Position numbers and translations under genes: made by a program
Shown here: piece after piece, positions 18,601 to 27,296 of the stretch
Numbering within the stretch: the stretch's first letter is position 1
How the letters are laid out: every line of letters starts with the position of its first letter
The notes under the pieces: generated by a model
Told to the model about the DNA's origin: nothing
The model's input: only the letters and a program-made list of their open reading frames with translations
Databases searched by the model: none
Source of the DNA: Rhodopirellula baltica
GTDB lineage: Bacteria > Planctomycetota > Planctomycetia > Pirellulales > Pirellulaceae
Assembly (NCBI GenBank): GCA_002901265.1
Contig: PPHI01000042.1
Location: forward strand, 1-64,000
Direction: 5' to 3'
DNA length: 64,000 nt

Positions 18601-19132
18601 ACACTCGCAGCGCCGAGTTGCTTGCCAACCGCGATGGTTCAAGCATTTCGGCGAGATCCGGATGCTCGGATTGAAACGCGGCGATTTGCTGGGCCGTGGG
18701 AGGACGAGGCGTGAGTGCAAACCGGGCAATTGGTCGATCGGAAACGTTTGACGCTTCGATCACCGGCTCGCCAGCGTCGAGCGGGTATTCACGCACCTGC
18801 TGCAATCGCGTGTTCACACGAGCCAACGCATCGTCGATGTTGGTCCCCAGTTCAAATTCCAGTGTCAGTTCGGCTCGCGAGACGCTGCAATTGGACGACA
18901 TTTTGACGAGGCCTTCGACGCCCTGAAGTTGCTCCTCTTGTTCAATGATGATTTCGCGTTCGATTTCTTGTGGGCTCGCCCCCGGCCATGACGTCTGGAT
19001 CGTCAACACCGGGTTTTCGACTTCGGGGACCAATTGCTTTGGAATCAGCCCCAGAGACAACGTTCCGAATAGCGCCGCCAAGATGGCCCCGACATAGACC
19101 TTGACCGGATTCCGGATCAGCGATTCAAACAT
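15614..19132 (-). CDS. RND-type efflux pump permease (AcrB/MMPL superfamily)
   Basis: I start the protein at 19132 (MFESLIRNPVKVYVGAILAA), because the 38 codons upstream overlap the adaptor gene and are Arg-rich nonsense. The 1172-residue protein has the classic layout: a first helix, periplasmic porter domain (IQTSWPGASPQEIEREI), a membrane block with GMAFAVGMLVDNAVVVLENV, a second periplasmic part, and a final block with GTVVNNAILIVHQSL. The helix-4 motif keeps one Asp where AcrB has two (VDN for VDD), common outside enterobacteria. It exports small molecules using the proton gradient with the adaptor encoded five bases upstream; no outer-membrane channel gene is present. Confidence 0.9.
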   Translation of the reverse strand: MFESLIRNPVKVYVGAILAALFGTLSLGLIPKQLVPEVENPVLTIQTSWPGASPQEIEREIIIEQEEQLQGVEGLVKMSSNCSVSRAELTLEFELGTNIDDALARVNTRLQQVREYPLDAGEPVIEASNVSDRPIARFALTPRPPTAQQIAAFQSEHPDLAEMLEPSRLASNSALRVFRLNQCMEQNLEQFPSLQSLQPPPIDLEQLRKFSEDFVEPRLERVAGVSNAETNGGREEELQVIVDPAKLAASQITIGQIRDALNRQNSDTTAGDIFQGKRTWVIRTLGQFRDPKQVERQLLVSEGNTRVYVGDVAEVKLGYKDRDSISRRYGTESIGVSVSRVTGANVLQVMQGLRRAERELNEGFLKRENLELFQYYDETEYIESAIELVIRNMLIGSAVTIIVLMLFLHFGHETLLAGTAIGATALASVYVSPWFYVATVLLILFAGYRYARGALVAAIAIPISICGAFLCMTMLGRSLNVISLAGMAFAVGMLVDNAVVVLENVIRRRQLGESAFRASSRGVGEVAGAIVASTLTTIAVFLPVIFVEATAGQLFRDIALAISCGIAFSMLVSFTVIPTAASRLFSQRKGQSEPVVPAPRKPWWIERMILGASSGLVSSVVNFNSWILKARFRSVAVVVVMTGVSILLSYLLWPKVEYLPTGNRNFVFARFSVPPGYNLDELSDIGAIVEDRLRPYWDIDEGQGPSNGSDAPVVDYYFCGIRERSLFMGFRARNESRAAELIPLILDAGKGLPGIRVMASQSSLFGRGMTGGRTIDIEISGPELERMAEIAGRVLDDVDRLMPGAQASAQPSLELASPEIHLRPKLLATSEMGIDTTNLGYVVDALVDGAYAGDYFVGGDKIDMTIKSNTDAAKDPQSLMSLPLATQEGEIVPLLAVADMKYGSGPEQIQRRERLRAITIQVSPPDDMPLEAAMDMVNNQIVNPLVDEGVIGNEYFVALSGTADKLRQAWDALQFNFLLALLITYLLMAALFESWLYPFVVIFSVPLGAVGGIVGLWLLNFFVNQSLDVLTMLGFIILIGTVVNNAILIVHQSLVHMREEHLAPIDAVPLSVKTRIRPICITTLTTVLGLLPLVLFPGAGSELYRGLGVVFLGGMVISTLFTLILVPVVFVLMMDLRRALKWSPEWELGPALAKDPAMVDESAATPSLQSAS

Positions 19133-19137
19133 CGGTC

Positions 19138-20475
19138 TCAGCCGCGGGAAGCGGCCGCCTCCACCTTGTCGCCTTCGATCAAGCCTTCGTTGCCGCGCGT
19201 AACAACCCAGCGGACATTTTGTAGACGTCCACGCACCGCGATCCACTCGCCGTCAGCGACGCCTAACTCGACAGGGACTTTGCGAACAGTACCGACTACC
19301 GTTCCATCCTCGGATACACCGTCCCGGCCAGCGCCGGCAGCCCTGTCGGCATCGGCATCGCCTTCCACATCAATGACAAATACCGATTGCCCACCACTTT
19401 CGAGAACGATGGAATCGGTCGGTACAAACATTGATTCGGATGCAGTCCCCGCTGGAAGGAACACCCGTATGACCATCCCACTCAACAACATCGGTGTGTC
19501 GCCGACCAATTGATTGTTTACTTTGACCAACATTGGGAACGTTCGCGCACGCGAGTCAGCGGCAGGAACAATGCGTTCGACTTTGCCAACGATCAAAGCA
19601 TCCTTGCGATCATCGCTTTGCACGCGGATCGATTGCCCGGTTTGAACATTCACAATCTGCGATGCAGGCACGGCCACTTCAATCTTGACCGTGTCCAGTT
19701 CGATCATCTCAAGAACCGGGTCACCTGAGCTGACCCAAGCACCGGCGTCGGTAAACTCGTTGATGACATATCCATCGAACGGTGCTTTTAAGGTGTGTTT
19801 GGTTAGACGGTCTTGAAGCAGTTCGACTTGCTTGGTCTGCAAATCGACACGTGCTTTGGCTTGGGCGATTTGCTCTTTTCGTGGGCCGGCGACTAAGCGG
19901 TCGTACGCAATGCTGGCTGCCGCGAGCAACTCTTTGGATGAATCGGCTTCGGCGATCGCGACGTCGAGCTCGTCTGCCGACGCCGCTTGTGATTGGACAA
20001 GCCGCTGCATACGAACGAGTTGGCCGGCGGATTTGCGAGCGACCGCGCGAGCGGCATCCATTCGCGCTTTCCCTTCCGCGATGTCTTCCTTTCGAGAACC
20101 GGATTCCAACTCGGCGAGTTGCTGCCGGGCAAGTTGTAATTCCGCTTCGGCGGCAGCGATCTCGAGCTTGATCACATCGGTCTGCAACTGTGAAATCGCT
20201 TCACCGGATTGGACGCGATCACCGCGACGGGCGTTAAGCGATTTCATTCGGCCGGCAACGGCATAGCCCAAGGTCGAGCGGCGATTGGGCGTGATCGTCC
20301 CCAACAGCTGATAGGAGGACTTTGAGAGGCCGGTTCGAAGTTCGCTTGCGGTCACCGGCTTTAGGGGACGCTCGGCGGCCGGCTCTTGGGAAAGTGCGGT
20401 GCCGACAGGGCAGCAAAGCAGACTGCTAACAAAGACGAGCAGCACAGACCGGCAGGTAAACTGGCGGGCGGTCAT
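19138..20475 (-). CDS. RND efflux periplasmic adaptor (membrane fusion protein)
   Basis: The 445-residue protein starts with a signal peptide (VLLVFVSSLLCCPVGTALSQ) and then has the biotinyl-lipoyl-like half (GRMKSLNARRGDRVQSGEAI), a long alpha-helical hairpin rich in Ala, Gln and Glu (about 95-220), and the matching second half KAPFDGYVINEFTDAGAWV. The C-terminal beta-barrel follows. It bridges the inner-membrane permease, encoded five bases downstream, to an outer-membrane channel. Pump substrates cannot be inferred. Confidence 0.9.
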   Translation of the reverse strand: MTARQFTCRSVLLVFVSSLLCCPVGTALSQEPAAERPLKPVTASELRTGLSKSSYQLLGTITPNRRSTLGYAVAGRMKSLNARRGDRVQSGEAISQLQTDVIKLEIAAAEAELQLARQQLAELESGSRKEDIAEGKARMDAARAVARKSAGQLVRMQRLVQSQAASADELDVAIAEADSSKELLAAASIAYDRLVAGPRKEQIAQAKARVDLQTKQVELLQDRLTKHTLKAPFDGYVINEFTDAGAWVSSGDPVLEMIELDTVKIEVAVPASQIVNVQTGQSIRVQSDDRKDALIVGKVERIVPAADSRARTFPMLVKVNNQLVGDTPMLLSGMVIRVFLPAGTASESMFVPTDSIVLESGGQSVFVIDVEGDADADRAAGAGRDGVSEDGTVVGTVRKVPVELGVADGEWIAVRGRLQNVRWVVTRGNEGLIEGDKVEAAASRG

Positions 20476-20716
20476 TGGGCAAATCTAGACAACGGCCGTG
20501 CCACACGTGTAGCCGTTGGAGGTGGGGAGACTGGCGGGGAAGCGAAACGCTTGTGTGGCGGGGGAGCCTTCGCGGACGTTTAAGCATAGTTGGCTTTCAA
20601 TCGCCATCCTATCTCGCCACCCCGCTTCGCCATCAAGAATGCAAGACTTTTCGTGGGTTCGAAAAGCTTACTGGGAGCATTCGACAACTCCGATCGTATC
20701 GACGCGCGGCTCCGAT

Positions 20717-21058
20717 TCAGTTGTTGCTGAAGCCGAGACCGACGGGAACATCACGCCCGAGTGGATTGCTGGCAAAGATCTCATGACACTGCGGACAGAG
20801 ATCAAACCGTTCGGTTGTGTCAACGAACTCCTCGTCATCAGCACAACTGTGCGGCGCATCGAAATCGGGATTCAATTCCCGCTGCAACTGATCATGCAGT
20901 TCGGCCAAATGATCCACCTCGTCTTCATCGCTTTCTTGATGAAACGATTGACTGGGGTCTTGGCAACAGGCGGCACGAATGTCGATCTCGACAACGTATC
21001 GCAGTTCCGTTTCCGGATCGATCGTGCGTTTGCAGCGATCACAAGTGTAGTGGATCAT
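20717..21058 (-). CDS. Hypothetical protein with two Cys-x2-Cys zinc motifs
   Basis: The 113-residue protein begins MIHYTCDRCKRTIDPETELR and has a second motif CPQC near residue 90; the two pairs could bind one zinc ion. The middle is very acidic (DEDEVDHLAELHDQLQREL). I do not recognise the family beyond a zinc-ribbon-like fold. It stands alone on the minus strand. A 305-codon frame on the opposite strand is only its shadow. Confidence 0.7.
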   Translation of the reverse strand: MIHYTCDRCKRTIDPETELRYVVEIDIRAACCQDPSQSFHQESDEDEVDHLAELHDQLQRELNPDFDAPHSCADDEEFVDTTERFDLCPQCHEIFASNPLGRDVPVGLGFSNN

Positions 21059-21255
21059 AGGCGATTCCGACTCACATCAGTTGGTTTACAAAAAAGACAA
21101 GGTAGAACCAGCTTCACTTCGATGCAGGACTCACGTCAAGCATTCGCGTTGTTCACTCGACACGGTCGCGTTCCCAACGATGTTCATGGTAATAGGGCGA
21201 AACTCGGCGCCGCAAGCATTTTTGTGGTCCAGGACCACGCTGTTGAAATTGAGGG

Positions 21256-22044
21256 TCACTCGTCGCGACTTGCGGCATCGTTGGGGATTAGATCACGCCC
21301 CAATCGCAACTCGACCAACATGCCAGGTAAGAAATCTTTCGGCAACGCTTTGAGATCTCGGTCATCGAGCACCTTGCATTGCAAGCCACGGCGTGTGGCC
21401 TCCGCTTGCAACCGTTCGATCGCCGGGACATGACCGTATGTCAGCAAGCAACGACCACCGGGGCTCAGATGGTTTGGCAGGCCGTCAAGAATCGAATCCA
21501 TCAATTCGAAACCTGGATCGTAGAATGCGTAGTCCAATGGACGTTTAATGTCGCCGTCCTCCCAAGGCGGATTTGAAATGATCAAATCAAATCGTGGCTC
21601 ACCTTGCAAAACGGAAAACGCGCCCGGCGTAGCTTCGTCAACTTGGCGGATTTCCAGGTTTTGCTCCAAGTCTAAGTTGGCCGCGTTGTAACGTGCGTTG
21701 GCAACTGCGGCCGGGTTAATGTCCGTCGCGATCACTTGCTTGGCGCCGTGTTCGGCACAGGTAAGCGCGATCACCCCGGTTCCGGTTCCGATCTCTAAGA
21801 CCCGCCTGCCTTGGGCAATGGAGTCTTCTCGAATCAACTTGCGGAGCGACGCCGAATCACTCGGCTCCCAGAACACCTGCTCAAACTGAATCATGTCCCC
21901 CGGCAGATCGCCATCATTCGGAATCCGTTGCTCGATGTTGTACGAGTAGTCCAGGTCGGTTCGATTGTTGGTGCACCCGCCACTGACAACGACGCTCACC
22001 AGCAAAATCAGTAACGCGGTTCGTCGCACTACACATGTTCCCAT
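21256..22044 (-). CDS. Class I SAM methyltransferase with a lipoprotein signal
   Basis: The 262-residue protein has a typical lipoprotein signal: positively charged start, hydrophobic stretch (LLILLVSVVVSGGC), Cys at about residue 24. It is followed by a full class I methyltransferase domain: VLEIGTGTGVIAL (motif I), VIATDINPAAVANAR (motif II) and LIISNPPW, the NPPY/W motif of N-methylating enzymes such as PrmC. Methyltransferases of this kind normally work in the cytoplasm with SAM, so a membrane-anchored exported form is odd. Its start overlaps the end of the zinc-ribbon gene by 16 bases, which implies an operon. The substrate is unknown. Confidence 0.75.
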   Translation of the reverse strand: MGTCVVRRTALLILLVSVVVSGGCTNNRTDLDYSYNIEQRIPNDGDLPGDMIQFEQVFWEPSDSASLRKLIREDSIAQGRRVLEIGTGTGVIALTCAEHGAKQVIATDINPAAVANARYNAANLDLEQNLEIRQVDEATPGAFSVLQGEPRFDLIISNPPWEDGDIKRPLDYAFYDPGFELMDSILDGLPNHLSPGGRCLLTYGHVPAIERLQAEATRRGLQCKVLDDRDLKALPKDFLPGMLVELRLGRDLIPNDAASRDE

Positions 22045-22658
22045 TGCAAAGCCTCATCGATGGCGGCCTGGTACGTTCGGTCATCCAATTCCAACGTTTG
22101 CTTCATTGCGGTAAGCAACTTGATTTGCGAATCATCCAGCGTGCCTTCGGCGGTTGCCGCCAAGAACATTGCCTGGAGTGCTTCGCGTTTTTGATCGGGT
22201 GACCAACGCTTGGCAACGGTTGTCACGTAATTCGATGCGCGGATTTGGTTTTGTTCGGCGATCGAACACATCTCGCCGAGGACTTCACGATCGATCGGTT
22301 GACCCAGCAGATGATTGCCGATCCGAATCAACGCATCGATTTCCGTTTCGCTGATAAATCCGTCATGGAGCACAACCAAGATCGCGCTCTTTAGAGCTTC
22401 ATCGCAAAACTGATCCCGCTGAACCTGTTCGCTCCCCTTGGGGTCAACCTGCAAGACCGTCGGGTCCCATTTTTCGCGGCAGTTGCTGCAGACAACAAAC
22501 AACTCAGCTCCGCCGATCGGAACGACAGGAATGAAATACAACGTCAAGAATGGCCTCCTGGCGCGGAGCCGGAACTCTTGATTGGATCGGCACCCCGGGC
22601 AATAGAACTGCCCCGAGTCGCGTGTCCGCGTGAGATTCATCGTTCCGATCAGAATCAT
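22029..22658 (-). CDS. Zinc-ribbon and TerB-like domain protein
   Basis: The 209-residue protein has an N-terminal zinc ribbon (FYCPGCRSNQEFRLRARRPF, then VVCSNCREKW) with a hydrophobic FLTLYFIPVVPIGGAELF linker typical of this family. An all-helical C-terminal domain follows, with ALKSAILVVLHDGFISETEI and AMFLAATAEGTLDDSQIKLL, resembling TerB/DjlA-type helical repeats. Function is unknown. It is the first gene of a two-gene unit with the lipoprotein methyltransferase, whose start it overlaps. Confidence 0.75.
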   Translation of the reverse strand: MILIGTMNLTRTRDSGQFYCPGCRSNQEFRLRARRPFLTLYFIPVVPIGGAELFVVCSNCREKWDPTVLQVDPKGSEQVQRDQFCDEALKSAILVVLHDGFISETEIDALIRIGNHLLGQPIDREVLGEMCSIAEQNQIRASNYVTTVAKRWSPDQKREALQAMFLAATAEGTLDDSQIKLLTAMKQTLELDDRTYQAAIDEALQWEHV

Positions 22659-22774
22659 AGGGGCACTCTGGATCTTGGTCCTTCTTTACCGATTTTGTCG
22701 ATTCGTGCGATACGTCCGCCGATAACGATATTGTAAACCTATCCAAAAACATCTGAAGCGTCCGAGCCTACGCG

Positions 22775-23341
22775 ATGCGAATCGAAACACAACGATTTGG
22801 AACGATCTCGCTGGATCAAGATCAATTGTTCCTGTTTCCCGCTGGCCTGATCGGCATGGAATCCCTGCGAGACTGGGCACTGTTGCCCGATCTGGAAAAC
22901 GAAGCAGTCGCTTGGCTGCAAAGTGCCTCCCGTGGTGACCGTGCGCTTCCCTTGATTAGTCCCCGGGCGTTCTTCCCCGACTATCGGATTCAAGTTTCAC
23001 GCCGTGAGCTGACCAGCTTACATCTTAAACCGGGCTCGGAAACATACGTCCTGACCACCATTTCAGGACACTCTGGCAAGCTGACCACGAACCTGCGGTC
23101 GCCGATCGTCTTGAATCTAAGCCGACGCTTGGGTTGCCAGATCATCACCGACAACGAATACCCACTGCAACAGCCGGTCAACTCGTTTGCCGGTGCGTCA
23201 AACGTGGTCCGTGAACTCGTTGCACCGCGAGCTGCCGCCAAGCAAACCGACGCGGCGATTGTTGCGACCGGAAACCCAGTGCCGGCATTCACCAAGAACG
23301 CGGCTGGCCTGTTCGCCTCAACAAAGAAATCCGCTGCCTAA
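22775..23341 (+). CDS. fliW: Flagellar assembly factor FliW
   Basis: The 188-residue protein has the FliW pattern: [20 protein letters not shown] at the start, [14 protein letters not shown], a middle segment ending in [12 protein letters not shown], and [20 protein letters not shown] followed by [20 protein letters not shown]. FliW binds the RNA regulator CsrA and is released when flagellin appears, linking filament export to translation. csrA lies 487 bases downstream on the same strand, so the classical pair is kept although separated. The C-terminal 35 residues are an Ala/Lys-rich extension beyond the usual length. Confidence 0.9.
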   Translation: MRIETQRFGTISLDQDQLFLFPAGLIGMESLRDWALLPDLENEAVAWLQSASRGDRALPLISPRAFFPDYRIQVSRRELTSLHLKPGSETYVLTTISGHSGKLTTNLRSPIVLNLSRRLGCQIITDNEYPLQQPVNSFAGASNVVRELVAPRAAAKQTDAAIVATGNPVPAFTKNAAGLFASTKKSAA

Positions 23342-23828
23342 ACGACAGTGGATTTGTCGGCGACCAGTCGCCCCACGCGACTCTGTCACTCGTGACAAAC
23401 CCGCGATTCTGTCCGACTTCATTGGGATAGGCGAAACGCCAGCGTTACCGATTGAAGTTCGACTGGCGAATTCGATTTGGGGGACGTGATGTGCTGTGAT
23501 CGCCAACGCGGTCGCATTACATGGGTTGGTCCGCTTGTGCCGCAACAAACCGACGCATGGTGGCGTTTGAAGCACGAACTTCGAATCAACCGGGTTGGAG
23601 GGAGCGACCGTCACGACCGGTATCTGCCGACTTCTGGCAAACGATATCAAATTCAGTGTCACTTGCGACGATGAACACCCCAGGCGACGGGCCACTTCAG
23701 TGCTGGCCACTCGTCGTACCTTTGCGGATGACTGTGATTTACCTCCGGTGAATCCTCCTACAGTCGACCCGCAGCACCGTATATAGCTAAATCCGTTACC
23801 TCTTGTATTCAATGATGTCGAGGCCAAC
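23342..23828. other. Intergenic region between fliW and csrA
   Basis: A 487-base gap. Frames on either strand are short or Arg/Ser-rich and do not look like genes. It includes a small GGCGAC-CA-GTCGCC hairpin (23359-23372) without a T-run. The last 100 bases must contain the csrA leader; GAGG precedes its ATG by a few bases. Confidence 0.4.
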
Positions 23829-24053
23829 ATGCTGGTCCTATCCCGACACCGCGATGAAAGCATCATGATTGGCGACGACGTTGTTGTCACGATCGTTGAT
23901 ATCCGTGGCGACAAAGTGCGCTTGGGTATCGAGGCGCCACAATCCATCCCAGTGCACCGTCAAGAAGTTTACGACGCGATCCAACGCGAGAACCGTCGTG
24001 CTTCGCAAACCAGTTCGGCTGCGACGAAAGACGTCAAACCGCCGCGCGAATAG
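23829..24053 (+). CDS. csrA: Carbon storage regulator CsrA
   Basis: The 74-residue protein matches CsrA over its first 55 residues: MLVLSRHRDESIMIGDDVVV, then DKVRLGIEAPQSIPVHRQEV. CsrA is a small RNA-binding dimer that blocks ribosome access at GGA motifs, commonly on flagellin mRNA, and is countered by FliW, whose gene lies upstream. The Arg44-region residues (VHRQEVY) needed for RNA binding are present. An unrelated 630-base frame on the other strand overlaps and is a shadow. Confidence 0.95.
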   Translation: MLVLSRHRDESIMIGDDVVVTIVDIRGDKVRLGIEAPQSIPVHRQEVYDAIQRENRRASQTSSAATKDVKPPRE

Positions 24054-24176
24054 CCCGCCCTGCCAGGCGACCGAACATCACAGTCTCGGTCGCCATGCAG
24101 TCGATTCGAAAGCTGATACCCTGTAAGATAGGGTGAGGCTTGATCGTCAGGGCAGAACGCCAGCCAGCGTCTGCCG

Positions 24177-24686
24177 CTATTGATCCATCGTGGGGTTATC
24201 GTCCAGATCCCCCTCGGTGATGATCGTGAACCCTTTTTCGTTCAAGGTCTCCATCGCCACCTCGATGTTCTCGACCATGATCGCGACGGCAGGTTTGCCG
24301 TGAGGACGAATGATCAATGGGTAGGTCTGGATAATGTTCAACTCGGCCTGAAGCAGCGCCGTACAGACGCGCAGTAACGGCTGCGGCCCTTCGGGCAACT
24401 GGACGCCGATCAAGTCCGTTTCGATCAGCGCCAATCCGCTGCGTTCGAGGATCTCGCGTCCACGATCTGCATCGCTCACCAAAAATCGGACGAACGCACA
24501 CTCGGCGGCATCGTTAATCGATAGTGCACAGATTCGTATGCCGGTGCCTTCGAATCGACGCACGACTTCTAATAGCTGGCCAACGCGGTTTTCTAAAAAG
24601 ATCGTGAACTGACGAAGTGCGGGAAAATTACGTCCCCGCATCGTTTCAAATTTGGTTCCCGATCCGCTTCCCTGATCTGATTCCAT
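24177..24686 (-). CDS. Tandem ACT domain protein
   Basis: The 169-residue protein consists of two ACT domains: RQFTIFLENRVGQLLEVVRR (about 25-90) and LLRVCTALLQAELNIIQTYP (about 103-160). ACT domains bind amino acids and regulate metabolic enzymes. There is no catalytic domain, so it is a free-standing regulator, as seen in other Pirellulaceae; it could also be a sensor for acetolactate synthase or aspartate kinase, which I cannot confirm. The start may be internal (Met16) because the first 15 residues are low-complexity. Confidence 0.8.
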   Translation of the reverse strand: MESDQGSGSGTKFETMRGRNFPALRQFTIFLENRVGQLLEVVRRFEGTGIRICALSINDAAECAFVRFLVSDADRGREILERSGLALIETDLIGVQLPEGPQPLLRVCTALLQAELNIIQTYPLIIRPHGKPAVAIMVENIEVAMETLNEKGFTIITEGDLDDNPTMDQ

Positions 24687-24822
24687 CTCGGCCTCGTCTC
24701 TTCGGCACTCCGTGGGTTATCTGACACCGTTGGCTAAGAAGACTTCAATTGCCCACACCAACTGTCTTGCCAATCGACCCGCTGCTGAAACCGAAAAGTT
24801 TACGTGTTTTACTTTGCGGAGG

Positions 24823-25833
24823 TCAATTCGGTTGTAGTGGTACGCGTACCAACTTTCGAACACGCCCCGATACATTCCAGTCCTGTACGTACAGATTACC
24901 CTCTTTATCCCAGAACGAGCCGTGCGTTCCGCTGAAAACGCCTTCTAACCATTCAGATTGGGGGATGTTGAAGTTCGGTCCGTTTTGACGATCTGGATTG
25001 TTTCCCAACACGGAAATAATCGTATTGGTCTTGTCCAAGATCACCAAACGGCCGTGCAGGTCGGGCACCGATACGAAATCTCCGTTGATCGACAATGAGC
25101 ACGGCATTCCCAAACCGGTGATCACTTCCTCGATGAAGTTTCCTTCCAAGTCGTAGTGCACCAACCGACCTTTGGGTTGGTGATTTCGGTCGCAGATCAA
25201 CAAGCGGTTGGGTTCATAGCGGGTATCGATTGTCATCCCGTGGGCGGTGTTGAACTCCTGCGTGCCGTTGCCTTTTTTGCCGAAGTGACGCAGGTACTTG
25301 CCGTTTTTGTCGTACACAAAGATGTAGTTGCTCGCGTAACCGTCGGACAGGTAAATGTCACCGTTGGCCGCGACGGTGATCGCGGTGGGGCTCATGCGTT
25401 TTAGCCCCAGGCCTGACTCTTCTGGGAATCGCAAACGCAGAACGACTTCGCCGCCCTTGATGCGGAATTTGATGCCTTCGGCGTCGTTGTTTCGAGCGCC
25501 ATAGATGTATTCCTCGCCATCTTCCTCACGGATTTCGATGTCGTGCAAATTGGTGTAGTCACCGCCGAGGTACGAATGGATTACTTTGCCTTCTGGTGAA
25601 AAGACAAACACACCCGCGTGAGCGCTGAAATAAATATTGCCCTCACGATCGATCACCACTCCACCATGAGTCGCGCCGGTCGCCGAATTCCCATCGGGAC
25701 GCAGCCCCCACCCGGGGACGGTTTCGAATGTCATCTCGCCGGCACCCATACGAACGGGTTCCACCGCGGCGACGGGGACACCGGAAAGCACCAACAGCAA
25801 GCACGACAACACAACAGACTTCGACATCATCAA
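24823..25833 (-). CDS. Secreted NHL-repeat beta-propeller protein
   Basis: The 336-residue protein begins with a signal peptide (VVLSCLLLVLSGVPVAA) and then has NHL-type blades such as THGGVVIDREGNIYFSAHAG, ITVAANGDIYLSDGYASNYI and GMTIDTRYEPNRLLICDRNH. The final blade contains GTHGSFWDKEGNLYVQDW. Such six-bladed propellers bind proteins or sugars, and some are peptidyl-amidoglycolate lyases; the family alone does not decide. The first three codons are all Met, so the start could be two codons later. It stands alone on the minus strand. Confidence 0.8.
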   Translation of the reverse strand: MMMSKSVVLSCLLLVLSGVPVAAVEPVRMGAGEMTFETVPGWGLRPDGNSATGATHGGVVIDREGNIYFSAHAGVFVFSPEGKVIHSYLGGDYTNLHDIEIREEDGEEYIYGARNNDAEGIKFRIKGGEVVLRLRFPEESGLGLKRMSPTAITVAANGDIYLSDGYASNYIFVYDKNGKYLRHFGKKGNGTQEFNTAHGMTIDTRYEPNRLLICDRNHQPKGRLVHYDLEGNFIEEVITGLGMPCSLSINGDFVSVPDLHGRLVILDKTNTIISVLGNNPDRQNGPNFNIPQSEWLEGVFSGTHGSFWDKEGNLYVQDWNVSGRVRKLVRVPLQPN

Positions 25834-25973
25834 TCACAAAAATGGTAGGTAGTTATGGCGGACAAGCGTCCTCGACGCCAATTGTAGCCACTCGCGGTCA
25901 AACGTGGTGACGATCTTTCACATCGCCTTTATGCTGTGCCGCATTCGATCATTCACAACAGACTGACCAAGCG

Positions 25974-26396
25974 ATGAGCAACGCCCTTTTAAAGTACACC
26001 CACGAGCTTCGTGTGGGATACCATCAGACCGATGGGCAGCGACGGGTCCACCATTCGAACTACTTGAACTACTTCGAAGACGCTCGCGTGGAAATGTTGC
26101 GCGCCGGCGGCATGCCTTACAAGGACATCGAGGACTCCGGACGTTTGCTGGTCGTCACCGAAATGAACGTCCGCTACTTTGCCCCGGCTGATTTCGATGA
26201 CCTTTTGCAAGTCGTTGTTGAAACGACAGAGATCCGCAAAGTACGAATCAAACACCACTACAAAGTCTCGCGCGGCGAATTAGTGCTTGCCGAAGCGGAA
26301 TCGACGATCGCCTGCGTTGACCCCGAAGGACGCCCTAAGAAACTGCCCGCCGAGTTCCTAGCCCTTAGTGACTTGATCGCGAAGCAGGACGCCTAA
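25974..26396 (+). CDS. Acyl-CoA thioesterase of the YbgC/4HBT hotdog family
   Basis: The 140-residue protein has the 4-hydroxybenzoyl-CoA thioesterase pattern: VGYHQTDGQRRVHHSNYLNY aligns with the YxxTDxxGxVxxxNY signature, including the catalytic Asp and the helix that follows (FEDARVEMLRAGG). Later strands LVVTEMNVRYFAPADFDDLL and IRKVRIKHHYKV complete the hotdog fold. The motif GQRR replaces the usual xMG turn. It hydrolyses acyl-CoA thioesters in the cytoplasm. It is a single gene. Confidence 0.85.
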   Translation: MSNALLKYTHELRVGYHQTDGQRRVHHSNYLNYFEDARVEMLRAGGMPYKDIEDSGRLLVVTEMNVRYFAPADFDDLLQVVVETTEIRKVRIKHHYKVSRGELVLAEAESTIACVDPEGRPKKLPAEFLALSDLIAKQDA

Positions 26397-26538
26397 CCGC
26401 GTGCAAGTGAGCGGCCTGTTGATTTTCAAATTCGTTCTGTCCCTCTGTCGCCTTCTGCTCAGCAACTGCAACGGAAGAGAACGCTACTTTCGAAGCATGG
26501 AAGGCGGCGTTCGAAATTCAACGGGATGCTAAGCCTGC

Positions 26539-27288
26539 TTATTCGCCAACGGTGAAGTCTTCGGTCAAGGGAAACGGGATCGCTTCGCCGCTCATTTCGG
26601 CGAGCGCGTTAGCGGCGGCCTTCTGCTCCGCTTCCTTTTTGTTGCTGCCCCAAGCTGCCGTGAATTCTTCGCCGTCAATTACCGCGCTGATCAAGAACGA
26701 CTTGCGATGATCAGGGCCCATCTCGCGTTTCAAACGGTATTGCGGCGTGCATGCGATATCGCGCTGGGCGCGTTGCTGTAACGTCGACTTGTAGTTCGTC
26801 GCGCCTTGGCTTTGCACCGCAGCTTCGACCTCAGGCCGCAACCACCGCACCAACCTCTCGCGCACCACTTGATGACCACCGTCCAAATACAACGCGGCGA
26901 CGATCGATTCAAACACGTCGCTAACGAGTGACCGCGGATAGCTTCGATTTCGCGTTACACCGCGTCCGACGATCAGGCATTCGTCCAAACCGATTTGACA
27001 AGCAACCTTGCCACATGTTCGCCTGCTGACAACGGCTGACTTGATCTTTGTCAAATCGCCTTCGTTGTAGTCGGGGTATTCGTCGTACAACCAGGAACAG
27101 ACGACAAAACCGAGAACGGCATCACCGAGAAACTCCAATCGTTCGTTGCTCGCTAAACGATGCGATGCGCCCGAAGCATGAGTGAGTGCATTCCGAAGCA
27201 GTTCGATGTCCTTGAATTGATAGTCGATCAATTCCTGACATCGTAAGATCTTGTCACCATGCTCTGAATCACTGTCCAGCTGCCGCAA
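26539..27288 (-). CDS. rnc: Ribonuclease III
   Basis: The 249-residue protein contains the RNase III signature NERLEFLGDAVLGFVV near residue 48 and the second acidic site VSDVFESIVAALYLDGG. A double-stranded RNA-binding domain fills the last 75 residues (NYKSTLQQRAQRD ... GSNKKEAEQKAAANALAEM). The enzyme cuts double-stranded RNA during rRNA maturation and mRNA decay. The start is a TTG at 27288, eight bases after the stop of a small Ala/Ser-rich frame, which suggests translational coupling. Confidence 0.95.
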   Translation of the reverse strand: MRQLDSDSEHGDKILRCQELIDYQFKDIELLRNALTHASGASHRLASNERLEFLGDAVLGFVVCSWLYDEYPDYNEGDLTKIKSAVVSRRTCGKVACQIGLDECLIVGRGVTRNRSYPRSLVSDVFESIVAALYLDGGHQVVRERLVRWLRPEVEAAVQSQGATNYKSTLQQRAQRDIACTPQYRLKREMGPDHRKSFLISAVIDGEEFTAAWGSNKKEAEQKAAANALAEMSGEAIPFPLTEDFTVGE

Positions 27289-27296
27289 ATTGGGCG

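Noticed and set aside
20516-21433. A 305-codon plus-strand frame opposite the zinc-motif protein
   Set aside because: It covers parts of two minus-strand genes and a gap, has no signal or domain, and its N-terminal part is Ser/Arg-rich.
23318-23947. A 209-codon minus-strand frame across the fliW-csrA gap
   Set aside because: Ser/Arg/Thr-rich with no domain and antisense to csrA.
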